A DNA stretch of 64,000 bases from Pictodentalium vernedei (GCA_031216915.1 CM062297.1:364449704-364513703); one strand, 5' to 3'; numbered from the stretch's first letter, positions 10,255-20,170 are shown. Notes: generated by a model not told the origin, from the sequence alone. Numbers and translations: made by a program.

Positions 10255-10321
10255 TGACCTAAGGGAACACCCGCCCCCCCCCCCCCCCCCCCCCCCCCCC
10301 ACCCTTCCCCTTGCCCTGGGT
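10255..10321. repeat. 27-base poly(C) tract in E2 3' UTR
   Basis: A run of 27 C at 10274-10300, flanked on the right by CCCTGGGTCA and on the left by GGTGACCTAAGGG, can form a stem around the tract. On the sense strand it is a G-run able to form quadruplexes. Its length differs in every copy. Confidence 0.75.
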
Positions 10322-10401
10322 CAAATAGCCCAGAGCGAAGAGGTCAGCCGGACGGAGTCACTGCCGGAACAGAAAGCCTGCATAACTATAGTTGCAACTG
10401 T

Positions 10402-11619
10402 TTAGTGGACGACATTCTGAGCAACAGATAACGGACCTAAACAATGCAGGTCTCCAGAAATGGACTCAATATTTCTGAGATAAAAATTCGTGAATGTGGA
10501 TGGCTGAGACCAATAAGCAGCCTTCATTAAATCTGTAATAGCAACACTATTAGCATAAGCCCAAGAAGTAGCAAGAGCTCTTACTTCATGAGCGGAAATC
10601 TTAAGCACAGACTGCTGAGAAGAAGATAAACTCTCATAAGCAGTATGGATAGTTAACTGAATCCATCTAGCAATAGAATGGACCGAAATGTCCTTTCTAT
10701 TAGGCATCAAAGACAGAAAGAAACGTTTCCGTCCCTTTCTGATAAACTGAGATCTCTGTTTATAGATACGTAACGCTCTAACAGGACAGAGTAAAGGCCT
10801 ATGGCCGTCTGAAGACGGAAGAGCCTTAATAACAATAGGTTCCGGATATTTATTAGGAGCCTGATTCTTAGCTAAAAAACCCACATTAGTAGTGAAGGTG
10901 ATAGTGTTCCCGACACTACGATAGTGAGAATCATCCACCGACAGTGCATGAAGCTCACTGACTCTTCTAGCAGAAGAGAAAGCTAAGAGAAAAGCTGTCT
11001 TATAAGATAAGAATTTGAAATCTACTGTCCCAAGAGGTTCAAATGGCTTTTCCTTCAATTTAAGAAGAACCCAAGCTAAATTCCATTTAGGAATTAATCT
11101 AAGAGTTCTGGGTCTATTTATCGAGAAGTTTCTAACCAACTTAGATAAAGAGACATTAGATCCAATTTGTAAACTATCATGATGTGCATAGGTATCAGAT
11201 AACATAGACCTATAACCCTTAATAGTAACAGGCTGCAGTTTGATTTCGTCAAACAAGTATACTAGAAAGTTTGCAATGTCTGGTATAGAGGGATCGAATA
11301 TATCTACAGAATGATCCCTACACCAACGACGAAAAACCTTCCACTTAGCCGCATAGTTTAGCGAAGAGGAGGTCCTCCTACAGTTAGAAATCGTGTCCAC
11401 TGCTCGTCCTGTAAAGTGCTTGCCATGCAAGAAGGACCGCACAACGGAAAAACGTGAAGGTTGAGACCTTGCGGGTTGTGATGGAGTTGGCGCGATTTCC
11501 CCTGCGAAAGAAGATCCTCCCGTGGAGGAAGCTTTCGCGGTAGGTCCCACAACAGACACCTGAGTAGATTTATCCACGGTCTCTGTGGCGACAGAGATGC
11601 TACCAACAGAATCTTGCAT
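10402..11619 (-). CDS. Tyrosine recombinase (YR), intact
   Basis: A 405-residue DIRS integrase, read from the MQDSVG start to a TAA at 10402. Catalytic residues by this numbering are R219 (ARRVSELHAL), H344 and R347 (HEVR), and Y380 (TNFYLRNI). A core-binding-like helical region lies around 85-165 (LNYAAKWKVFRRWC...). The family joins a circular cDNA to the target without making a target duplication. The gene overlaps the 3' end of the RT gene by 262 nt in another frame. The start is uncertain: the frame is open up to 13290, and the true N-terminus could be further upstream or made by frameshifting. No lesion is seen. Confidence 0.88.
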   Translation of the reverse strand: MQDSVGSISVATETVDKSTQVSVVGPTAKASSTGGSSFAGEIAPTPSQPARSQPSRFSVVRSFLHGKHFTGRAVDTISNCRRTSSSLNYAAKWKVFRRWCRDHSVDIFDPSIPDIANFLVYLFDEIKLQPVTIKGYRSMLSDTYAHHDSLQIGSNVSLSKLVRNFSINRPRTLRLIPKWNLAWVLLKLKEKPFEPLGTVDFKFLSYKTAFLLAFSSARRVSELHALSVDDSHYRSVGNTITFTTNVGFLAKNQAPNKYPEPIVIKALPSSDGHRPLLCPVRALRIYKQRSQFIRKGRKRFFLSLMPNRKDISVHSIARWIQLTIHTAYESLSSSQQSVLKISAHEVRALATSWAYANSVAITDLMKAAYWSQPSTFTNFYLRNIESISGDLHCLGPLSVAQNVVH

Positions 11620-13397
11620 TGAGATTGTTTTATCTTTAGCAATACTTGTTGAATTAACGGCGCTGGAGGATACGCATATCCTATCATTCCGTCCCAAGGG
11701 ATTGACAGAGCGTCTACTGCAAATGCTCTTGGATCCGGACACGGAGACACATACGTCTGCAACTGATTGTTGAGATGTGTCGCAAATAAGTCTATCATTG
11801 GCCGTTCCCATTGGTAGCAAATCTGATTGAATACTTGTTTGTTGAGAGTCCACTCCGACGGCAACAAGCGACCCTTTCGTGAAAGGGAGTCTGCTAGCAC
11901 ATTCAGACGACCCGGTATGTGACGGACCGAAAGAAGAACGTGATGTTCTAGCGCAAACAGAAGGATTCTTTCCGTTAAATTGAACAACAGAACTGAATGA
12001 GTGCCTCCCTGATTCCGTATATACGCCACTACTGTCGTATTGTCGGATAGGATTTGGACATGAGCATTGTGAATAATGTCCATCCAATGACGTAACGCAA
12101 GCCAAATTGACATCATTTCCTTGATGTTTATGTGCTTGCACAGGAATTGCGGATCCCAAAGACCCTGGCATCTCGAATCCGTTGGGATTAATGATGCACC
12201 CCAACCTGTTTGACTGGCATCCGTCATAATGGTAAAACTCGGATCCGGCAACTGCAGTGGAACTCCCTGAGTTAACCGCTGAATGTTTGCCCAAGTCTGA
12301 ATCTCTTGTTTCACTTGATCTGACAAGAGAACGTCTACGTCGAGCGAATGAATTTTCACACTCCAATTCTGAGTCAAGAAAATTTGGAGAGGACGTGTGC
12401 GTAACCGCCCCATCGGAATGAGATCCGCAGCGGCTCCGCACAGACCTATCAGTCTCATAAATTTTCTCGCTGTGACTTTGTCTGCGTGCAGACAATAGCG
12501 AGCGTAACAACTGACTAATTTCGCTCTGGTTAACGGCAGACGAACGAGATTGTTGTGCGTCTCGAAGCTCATTCCCAGATGAGTGAATGACTTGGACGGC
12601 ACCAGATCCGACTTCTCCTCGTTTACTATAAAACCGAGACGTCGGAGCAATAGAAGTAGATTCTGAACATCGTTCTGAAGCGTTAACTCGTTGCCGTACC
12701 TCTGAAGAATGTCGTCCAGGTAGGCCGACGTTACCGCAGACGAATGAGCTCGGAAATAGATCATTACCGAGTTCATTACCCGAGTGAAAGCCCAGGGTGC
12801 TAGATTCAATCCAAAGCACATCGCCCGGAATTGATACACCACTCCTAGGACTGCGAAGCGTAGATACTTTCGGAATGTCGGATGTACCATGACGTGAAAG
12901 TACGCATCTTTGAGATCTATGCTTGTTGCATAATCGTTCACCCGAATACTCGCTCTGACCGACCGAATCGTCTCCATATAAAATTTCGGAGCGACGATCA
13001 GCTTGTTTATCCAGCTCAAATCTATGACTGGACGGAATGAGCCGTCTGGTTTCGGAACCAGAAACAGATGGCTGTAGAATCCCGGAGTTTCCTGGTTTTC
13101 TACGACCTCTACCGCGTTCTTCATTAAAAGAGACTGCACCTCTGATAACAGAGCGTCTCTTTTCTGCGGATTTGACGGAAGTTGAGTCCACTTTGGACTT
13201 TGAGTTAATGGAGGCTTTCGTTTGAAGGATATCTTTAGACCTTCCGAAGTCACTCCTCTCACCCAAGGGTCGTCCGTAATCGACGCCCATTCTTGTGAAA
13301 AGCTCGACAACCTTCTGCCAACCGGTACGCGATAGAGGTTTAAGCCATCACCTCCTGGACCTGCGAGGCCTGCGGTAGGAGAAACCACGTCCTCCAC
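11358..13397 (-). CDS. Reverse transcriptase-RNase H with MT-like C-terminus
   Basis: A 679-residue polyprotein that copies element RNA into DNA. RT blocks: SIDLKDAYFH at about 159-168, FGLNLAPWAF at about 195-204, and the catalytic YLDD at 226-229. RNase H acidic residues: D393 (TDAS), E427 (IKEMMS), D452 (SDNTT) and D503 (LADSLSR). The C-terminal part has DLFAT (536-540) and YAYPPAP (about 574-580), the layout of the Dam-like adenine methyltransferase domain reported in DIRS elements. I call it MT-like only, since a canonical motif is not certain. The start at 13397 overlaps the gag end by 50 nt in a different frame. The ORF is uninterrupted. Confidence 0.92.
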   Translation of the reverse strand: MEDVVSPTAGLAGPGGDGLNLYRVPVGRRLSSFSQEWASITDDPWVRGVTSEGLKISFKRKPPLTQSPKWTQLPSNPQKRDALLSEVQSLLMKNAVEVVENQETPGFYSHLFLVPKPDGSFRPVIDLSWINKLIVAPKFYMETIRSVRASIRVNDYATSIDLKDAYFHVMVHPTFRKYLRFAVLGVVYQFRAMCFGLNLAPWAFTRVMNSVMIYFRAHSSAVTSAYLDDILQRYGNELTLQNDVQNLLLLLRRLGFIVNEEKSDLVPSKSFTHLGMSFETHNNLVRLPLTRAKLVSCYARYCLHADKVTARKFMRLIGLCGAAADLIPMGRLRTRPLQIFLTQNWSVKIHSLDVDVLLSDQVKQEIQTWANIQRLTQGVPLQLPDPSFTIMTDASQTGWGASLIPTDSRCQGLWDPQFLCKHINIKEMMSIWLALRHWMDIIHNAHVQILSDNTTVVAYIRNQGGTHSVLLFNLTERILLFALEHHVLLSVRHIPGRLNVLADSLSRKGRLLPSEWTLNKQVFNQICYQWERPMIDLFATHLNNQLQTYVSPCPDPRAFAVDALSIPWDGMIGYAYPPAPLIQQVLLKIKQSQCKILLVASLSPQRPWINLLRCLLWDLPRKLPPREDLLSQGKSRQLHHNPQGLNLHVFPLCGPSCMASTLQDEQWTRFLTVGGPPLR

Positions 13398-15450
13398 GAC
13401 TCACACCTCGCCCCGTCGACCTCGGGGCATCCGACCGGTTGTCCCGGCCCGAAGGACGTTCCGAACGAGAGTCGCTACCCTGACAGTCTCTCGAATAAGA
13501 CCAAGAGGACGCACCGGAACCTCTATAGGAACCTCTCTTGGGCGCATTAGACCCAGAAGTGCCTGTCTTATTCTTGTCTGCTGTATCCGACTTCTTAGAA
13601 GCAGATTTGAACAACAGAGAATCCGAAGCTTTCTTTGTAATTTTATCATAAATAGCAGAAAGCTTGCCGTCAAAGAGAAGTTCTCCGGAGACCGAAGCGA
13701 CTCTAAGAGAGTTCTTCACCTTAGAATCCACGAGTGTGGATGTAGCTAGGGCTGCGTCACGTCTAACCAACTCCAGGTTTGCCACTGAAAGGGCGGAGTT
13801 ACACGTGGAATAAGCTACTGCCCTTGAAAGAAGTCTTAAAGAGGATTGTATATCCTGAAACTCTTTCCCTTGAAGGCGCAGTGATAACACCTTAGTAAGG
13901 TGATCTGCGTAAGATAAGGCATCTAAATTGGCTCTGTTAGACGCAATAGCTGTTTCCAACACCGCGGTTGGAATAGAAGCCGACGACGGTAATGATAGCT
14001 CGAAGTCTTCCGCCTCGTCGTCCATACGCAGAGGAACTCTCGGGATACCCTGTCCTGCCGTGTCGAATTTATTCCTTGCATTAATGAAAGGCAGGTTGAG
14101 AGTATTAGCGGACAAGAAACCTGCTTTCCCCGTCTTGGAAGCAAGTTTAAATATAGCGTCGTTCAATAATTCAAATGTTCTTGCAACATTATTGGACTGT
14201 GACGGAAACTCGGGAGCGATGTCCCTGAACCGCTCAAAAAATTCAGAGTCCAATGACGCTATAATCCTCTTGTCCGGAACCGCAGCAGTCTGGCCCGACG
14301 GAACAACTTGAGGGAGAAAGTGCCGGATGAAGTCCACGGCAGCTTTATGTTGTTCCGAAAGGGATAGCTCCAAATCATCCGTATCCCTTTCACCATCCGG
14401 TCGGACCTCATGATTTTCCCGGTCGTCCGCCCCCGATGCTTCGGCGGAGCGTACCGACCCAGCGCCGTCGGATAATTCTCGATCCGACACCGTATCTGTC
14501 GGCTGCTGGGATGCTGCGATAAGCTGTGCTATCTGCACAAGAATGTCCGGCGTCGAGACCTGCGGAGGCGCAGTCTTTCGCTGCTTCGCCGAGGGCAGCT
14601 CCGCATCAGATGGCTCCCGCATACTTTTTCTATGCGAACGTCCGGAGTCCATCGGTCTCGAATCCCTGGCTGCCGGATGGTGTGACCTGGTCGCCGAAGA
14701 ATCCCTGATCGGCGAAGCTGGTAAAATATCGGCAGTCACGCAGCCAAGGTGCGGTCGTGTGCGCTGACGAGAAGAAGAAGCCTTAGCAGTCTCCGCGGAC
14801 TGCCTATACAACGGAGCGTCCCGAGCGACGGACGTATGCTCCGCTTGCGACACATTTTGTACCACAACATCTGGTCCCAGATGTTGTTGTACGAGAGAGG
14901 GGCCTCTCTCGCTCGCGGCCCGGCTGGACCTGGACGAGCTAGGAACCGGACTCAAAGGCTTCCTCCGTTCTCGCTTACTATCCGCCGTCACTGGGTGTGC
15001 ACCTAGTATGTTTATAGTGCTCGCATCACCCAAAATTTCCTCCTGGACCGCATCGGACGAACCCGGCTGCCGAACCATTCGGTGAATGGACGCTACACCG
15101 GGCGAGCTAGCGGACGACATTTGTTTAATCTCCATGAGCACTTTTGCCGCTAGCTCTGAATTCATTTGTGACGACGGACGCACACTTGTAGAAGATAACA
15201 TGGAAACATCACCCTGTTCTTGTTCCTCTGAAATAGAAACTGAGAGAGTAGAGTGACCTTGCGGAGAAAGAGCCGGCATAGCCCTTTCTCCAGAAACAAC
15301 ATACCGTGACACACGTTTCCAATGTTTATCATCCCAATGTTGACATATAGGACAGGAATTAGTGCGAGAACACTGACTACAATTAATACAATGATCATGA
15401 AAGTCAGAGGAAGATTTCTTCCCATTACAATTTGAACAATATCCTTTCAT
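13348..15450 (-). CDS. Gag-like protein, intact
   Basis: A 700-residue protein encoded by the first gene of the element, presumably a nucleic-acid-binding structural protein. The N-terminus has a Cys/His cluster: C5, C8, H18, H20, C21, C24, C27, C33, C36. This could bind zinc, but it is not a classic CCHC knuckle. Residues of about 60-250 are Ser/Arg-rich and low in order. A more conserved block follows around residues 270-560, including an EFF(E/D)RFRDI motif. The last ~60 residues are Gly/Arg-rich, ending RRPRRSRR, a typical RNA-binding tail. The start codon context is CACAATGA. There is a 50-nt overlap with the RT gene. No database family is claimed beyond DIRS gag position and style. Confidence 0.85.
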   Translation of the reverse strand: MKGYCSNCNGKKSSSDFHDHCINCSQCSRTNSCPICQHWDDKHWKRVSRYVVSGERAMPALSPQGHSTLSVSISEEQEQGDVSMLSSTSVRPSSQMNSELAAKVLMEIKQMSSASSPGVASIHRMVRQPGSSDAVQEEILGDASTINILGAHPVTADSKRERRKPLSPVPSSSRSSRAASERGPSLVQQHLGPDVVVQNVSQAEHTSVARDAPLYRQSAETAKASSSRQRTRPHLGCVTADILPASPIRDSSATRSHHPAARDSRPMDSGRSHRKSMREPSDAELPSAKQRKTAPPQVSTPDILVQIAQLIAASQQPTDTVSDRELSDGAGSVRSAEASGADDRENHEVRPDGERDTDDLELSLSEQHKAAVDFIRHFLPQVVPSGQTAAVPDKRIIASLDSEFFERFRDIAPEFPSQSNNVARTFELLNDAIFKLASKTGKAGFLSANTLNLPFINARNKFDTAGQGIPRVPLRMDDEAEDFELSLPSSASIPTAVLETAIASNRANLDALSYADHLTKVLSLRLQGKEFQDIQSSLRLLSRAVAYSTCNSALSVANLELVRRDAALATSTLVDSKVKNSLRVASVSGELLFDGKLSAIYDKITKKASDSLLFKSASKKSDTADKNKTGTSGSNAPKRGSYRGSGASSWSYSRDCQGSDSRSERPSGRDNRSDAPRSTGRGVSRGGRGFSYRRPRRSRR
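14859..14911. other. Twin stem-loops in E2 gag
   Basis: The same two abutting hairpins as in E1. The 16-bp stem (one mismatch) is at 14859-14892, and the 9-bp stem CGAGAGAGG / CCTCTCTCG at 14892-14911, here with loop GG in place of GA. The stems are preserved while flanking codons differ. Confidence 0.65.
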
Positions 15451-16331
15451 TGTGAAAAGTCAACAACAAGTCCTAGTTACTCGCACAAACCCCTGACACA
15501 AAGATACATAATAACATGATCCATTAATAAATGAAAAAAAAATTGCAAATCAAAATAATTTTGAAAAAATATTTTTTCAGCGAAGCCCAAGTTGCTGAAA
15601 AGTAACGTTGAGCCCCGATGGATCCGATGGCAAAGTGTGGTCAAAAATTTTAAATTTATATTAAATAATTAATGAGACACTTACGGATAATATAAATGTA
15701 TCTTATAGTGAGATAAACTACACCAAAGGCAAGCAGCCCCCCTCAAAAAAGGCTGTTGCCAATGTAAACAAACAGTGTAAAACACCAGAAAACATGACTC
15801 CAGGCACTAACAAAACTGGCCCGGAATCAGTCATCAAAATTACACTCTATCTGATGCAAGACAGAGACTCCCAGGGGAGAATCTGCAGAACATCAGATGG
15901 AAGATGCAGAACACAACGTTTATACACCCATGGGTGAAAACGTAACTATGGGGAAAATAACAGAAAACATTCTGTATCCAAGCAACTCTCCCAGGAAAAT
16001 TTTAGAAATGAAAAAATATGCCAAAAGCATGGGAGAATTGCAAGGGGGGACTTTAGAAGGCTAGGGGAGAGGAAACACTGAATAAGCAGTGCAACATTTA
16101 GCAAGAATGACAACAAGAGGCCCATGCCTCGAAAATAGGTAACTTAACATAATTTCATCAAAAAATTTCAAGTACAGCCCTGATTATTTTTTGTCACTTC
16201 TTTTTCCTCTCCTCCTTCTATATCCTCCTTAGAATCACCATTTCTCCAAAAATTACGTGTCTGGCATCCTTTAAACTGAGATTTACAAGCACAAAGATCA
16301 GTGAGATGTTGACTGATGAAGGGCCAAACAG
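15451..16331 (-). other. E2 5' leader
   Basis: About 880 bp between the right ITR and the gag start. No ORF is convincing. It contains conserved patches shared with E1 (7373-8261), such as ACTCCAGGCACT and ATGCCAAAAGCATGGGAGAAT. It would be the transcribed leader if transcription begins in the right ITR. Confidence 0.5.
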
Positions 16332-16527
16332 AGAATGATAATTGGCGCCAATTTCGGGACGTCCGTGACACTGCGCATGTGCAGTGGGGGCGTAGTATGG
16401 AGGTCCTTTAGGACATGATTTCTTTTTGTTTTGGATGCAAATTTTGGGGATTGGGGGGCAAAATTTGTGTTTGGCCCTGGTTTTGTTAGCACCAGCTAAG
16501 TCTGGGTCATTGGTACAGTATAAAAAT
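16332..16527. repeat. E2 right (5') inverted terminal repeat
   Basis: A 196-bp inverted copy of the left ITR, ending GGTACAGTATAAAAAT at 16527. The annexin exon at 16743 begins 215 bp further on. Confidence 0.9.
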
Positions 16528-16742
16528 ATCAATTTTATCATATGAGCCTGCACCAAATTCTATCATTTCTCAAGTACAATCAACCTTTTTAATATATTTT
16601 AAAAGAGCACTTGCTGCAGATTAACATAGAAAATAACTTTGTTACACACTGACTTTCCCCCAAGTACTGTTGTGCTGCCACAAGAACAATTTTCTATAAT
16701 GAACCATCAGTTAAATTAGTTTGATTCTTGTGTATATTGTAC

Positions 16743-16855
16743 CTCTGATCTTGACACAACAATTCTGATCAAAGTAGAATCCTTTGTCCCTGCTCCTTTC
16801 ATGGACTTGTACAATCTATCAGCAAAATATTCTGGTCTGTTTTTGGCACTCATTA
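16743..16855 (-). CDS. Annexin exon C (start of repeat 4)
   Basis: Acceptor TTATCTTTCAG and donor GAG/GTACAAT on the minus strand bound 113 nt. The first two bases complete a Val codon begun in the exon at 37394. The frame reads [15 protein letters not shown], then [15 protein letters not shown], and ends SRSE in phase 0. The MKGAGT loop is the type II calcium-binding loop of repeat 4. Its usual following D is K here (GTKD for GTDD), while the distal acidic cap is retained in the next exon. The exon is squeezed between E2 (215 bp away) and E3 (44 bp upstream of the acceptor). Confidence 0.95.
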
Positions 16856-16899
16856 CTGAAAGATAATAAAAAGGAGTTTGAGTTTACAACCATGAAAAT

Positions 16900-17690
16900 G
16901 AGAAATTTAAAGTAATTTGTATATTTTTTATACTTACCAATGGCGAAGATTTAGCTGGTGCAAATTAATATTATCAAGGGCCAAATGCAAATTTTGAACC
17001 CCCAATCCCCAAAATTTTCATACAATACCGAAAATTAAAAGCCCTATCTGGCCCTCCAAACTTTTAGTATTTGCGTATGTGCAGTGCTCAGGAAGAGACC
17101 AGAATTGGCACCAACATCATTCTTTGTAGACAAGCCTACCAAAGTGATAACTCAGCAGGGAGGTATGAGTGCCCACTCAAGGGAGGGTCATCCCCATCTG
17201 GCCATTGGTAAGTATAAAAAATATACAAATTACTTTAAATTTATCATATTTTTATACTACAACCAATGGCCCAGACTTAGCTTAATCGTAAAAAGGTGGA
17301 GGGCCTGGGACTTAAGAATTAGCAGACCAAATAGAACTCCTAAGCCAGCATTCCAAGGTGAAAAAGGAGATTAAATTTTAAAAGGAATTACATGTACGTC
17401 TCTCTATACAATAATAGAGAAGACATATCAATAAGGAGCCATATCCAAGTAATTCTGTATTCTTAGCATGTATGATTATGCAAATTGGGTGTAACGAGCC
17501 CTCAATTTTAAGGCTAGTCCAGACTAAGCCACTTAAATCAGGATGACATATTCCAGAGTGAGAGACTAACCCATACAAACACACGCCACATATATATAAT
17601 AAACAAGCTATATCTAAAATCAGTAATAACCTACAGACAAAAACAGCTTCACTCATAGTTACACATTTATTATCAAGCCAGAAGAGATGA
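16900..17690 (-). mobile_element. Divergent DIRS fragment E3 (left ITR, ICR and 3' UTR only)
   Basis: The left end AAATTTAAAGTAATTTGTAT...TACTTACCAATGG and an ICR at 17196-17276 (ATCTGGCCATTGGTAAG ... CCAATGGCCCAGAC) mirror E1-E5 at lower identity. The following UTR also matches in outline (GGAGGGCCTGGGAC, TTACATGTACGTCT). The NRF1-type site is decayed. No recombinase or RT coding sequence and no right ITR were found, so this is a truncated or deleted relative. The right boundary is approximate. Confidence 0.7.
17196..17276. repeat. E3 internal complementary region
   Basis: Complement of the E3 left end joined to a right-end complement (TTTTTATACTACAACCAATGG). It preserves the sequence of the missing right terminus of this subfamily. 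Confidence 0.75.
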
Positions 17691-19540
17691 ATAAAAAAGA
17701 AAGAAAGAAGGAAGCACTCTGGAATCAGTGAAACGCGACTGCCAAATAATCTATATATATTTGCCCAACAGGCACACAGTTATTAATTATTATTAATTAT
17801 TGGTGCTTAACGCCACTTCAGTAGCTAAGGCTATCATGGTGATCCCAGTTATTAACAGCACAAGCTTCTAACGTATGCCGGAGTCGAAATACATAGGTCG
17901 AAAACCGGTGATATAACGTGTACAACCTTAAACTTGTCCAACTGAATCCCAATGGAAAGTATCTGTTAGAGCAAACACACTTCTGAGGCAACAAAAGGGT
18001 GACCCCATTCAGGTATACAATTAATTCCAATAATGAAACTCCACTTGAACCATGCGAATATACGAGAATGTGAATTTTCCTGTGTACCGTCTCTGGTAAA
18101 AAGCTGGATTCAGAACATGGAACGAGCTATGATTAACAGACCCATCACAGAGCGTGCCCCAAGTAATTAGTTGTTCCCTAGGTCCGTTACAACCAATGAC
18201 TGTTCGGAGAAACAATATACTACTCCGAATAATGAAGCCAAAAATTGAGAACATATGCATAGACGGCCTATTGGAAATTCCATAACTGATCCAAATAGTC
18301 CCAAAATACTCCTGAGTTCTATAAGCAGAGCAAGAATTTTATAGAATCTATTCAATAATGCGTCTGTCTAATAAATATACATATTATGCATGCGAGCAAC
18401 AGAACCCACATGTACTCGGCTGAATACAGCCTGTATCCAGGGTATGACCGATTGATACAAGTTTAACCTGGAAACGGAATGAATAATACGATGTTAATGC
18501 AGTTAAACTGAGTTATAAACTCATACATCGAAAGAAAAGGCCAGACCGCTCTGAGCGAAACTTTTCCGAGTGGACTAATTGCCATATTGGAGAATTTTGC
18601 CCAGATAACAGGCATGTCAGCCATACAGGTACACGAAGCAATTTATTGTTCAGGAATCATAAGCTTGTATATGACTTATAAATGAACAACCACAGGAAAC
18701 AAACCAACTAAAAAGTGGATGTGCCCATAAGGTCGTTGTTAGAACACAACCCAGCCGCATACGAGGCTTACGGGAAAAACATCTATTTCCTGCCCCGTAA
18801 TCGTCTCTTAACATTTTGCAGGGGGGGGGGGGGGAGGCTTCGGGTTCAACAAATAGATCCTATCGAATCCCCTAACCCCCAATACTTGAATCTCTAGTTG
18901 CTAGATAAATAAGGCTGTGCAGTAGAATTAAGGCTATACTGCTGCTGCTATTCTCAATAAGAGTAATACAGCTAAAAAGCTTATAGTCAAAGCAATCATA
19001 ATAACAGTAATCCAGCGTGACTCCTAATGCTTTTGTGTTAGTTATCAAACAGTATAGGAACCGTAGGGCTCCCTCACGTCTGACCGACTCCATAATGCCA
19101 CTAAGGATGGAGGTGGACGTGATGACTAAATAATACACTATATAGACATAATATCCAATCCCTCGAGTGGAAATATAATCCACAACAATAGATTGGATAG
19201 AAATGAAGAGGGAGGCGAAAACAATGTTCCGATACCTGATCATAAAAACCTAGATGAACTCCTTACATTCGATCTGATATCAGGAAATATATTCCTGAGG
19301 AATTTAGAATAGGTGGGTTCATAAATCACACTAGGTTAATATGGCGTCATCAATAGGGCTTACTGCCTCAGATAACTAACACCAACAATACTGGTAGGAA
19401 GGAATAACCTCCTCTAACATAATGGTATCATATCCGATAGGACAGTGAACTCAGCCCAACTGAAGCAGCTAAAGGTCTTCCTATTCACAAAGACCATTAA
19501 AAGACTGATAACTGTGGCCTTAGAAGCTCACTAAGGAGAC
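17691..19540. other. Intron sequence without recognised genes
   Basis: An AT-rich stretch with many stops. A short dispersed-repeat start (GGTGCTTAACGCCACTT) is at about 17792. A run of 14 G is at 18821-18834, just before GAGGCTTCGGG. It may include decayed remains of the E3 element, but no RT, recombinase or gag motif could be read in any frame. Confidence 0.4.
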
Positions 19541-19549
19541 TTACAGCAC

Positions 19550-20170
19550 TAGCCGTAATTTAAAAGTCTTTATCTCCGTGAAGACAGACATTTTGGTGTA
19601 AGTTGCGACCTTGAAAGCTCACTGAACAGAGACTTACAACTATCATCGTGCAAGATAGAGAATGAAGAGCCGTTATTTTTAACAGCCGTAATTCCCAAAG
19701 AAACAGTAGACTCAAGAGATAAGTTATTTCAGTTATGCTTATTGCTTAATTACTAAAAAAAACACTGCTCATGATTCTAGCTAGGCTACTATGGTGTCAA
19801 CAATAAGACTCAAGTCTGTGATACCAAGGAAAACAAACTGAAAAGCACTCTTTCCTTTAGGGGTTTTATTCCCAAAAGACAGCGGTCAGAGCCTAGCTAA
19901 CGTAGCTTAGAAGTCTTCATCTTCGTGAAGACAGATATCTCAGTGTAACTTGCGACCTTGAAAGCTCACTGAATGGAGACTTACAACTATCATTGCACAA
20001 GGTAGGGAATGAACAGCTGCTATTTTTAACAGCTGTAATTCCCAAGGAAACAGTAGTCTCAAGAGATAGGTTATTTCAGTTATGCGGTCTTAGCCTAGCT
20101 AACGTAGCTTAGAAGTCTTCATCTGTGTGAAGACAGATATCTCAGTGTAACTTGCGAACTTGAAAGCTCC
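19550..20170. repeat. Degenerate direct repeats around GTGAAGACAGA
   Basis: Three copies of a module (AAGTCTTCATC...GTGAAGACAGAT...CTTGCGACCTTGAAAGCTC) lie at about 19562, 19912 and 20112, the last truncated. Two carry the companion block AACAGCTGTAATTCCCAA plus CTCAAGAGATA. The spacing of about 350 and 200 bp shows partial tandem duplication. The origin is unknown. Confidence 0.55.

Larger units (their letters stand above)
9393..16527 (-). mobile_element. DIRS-type retrotransposon E2 (7.1 kb, structurally complete)
   Basis: Complete copy: right ITR (5'), 0.9-kb leader, gag, RT-RNase H-MT-like gene, tyrosine recombinase, poly(C) tract, ICR and left ITR (3'). All three reading frames are uninterrupted. 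The two ITRs are nearly identical: one extra CTCTAAC-type stretch in the left copy and one C/T change in the right NRF1-type site. This points to a young insertion. It lies 930 bp from E1, in the same orientation, in the annexin intron between exons 16743-16855 and 1146-1268. Its ITR reads ACTTAGC where E1, E4 and E5 read ACATAGC, so it is a distinct subfamily. Confidence 0.92.

Noticed and set aside
1359-16527. LTR retrotransposon interpretation of E1/E2
   Set aside because: Terminal repeats are inverted, not direct. There is no protease or DDE integrase, and a tyrosine recombinase and an ICR are present.
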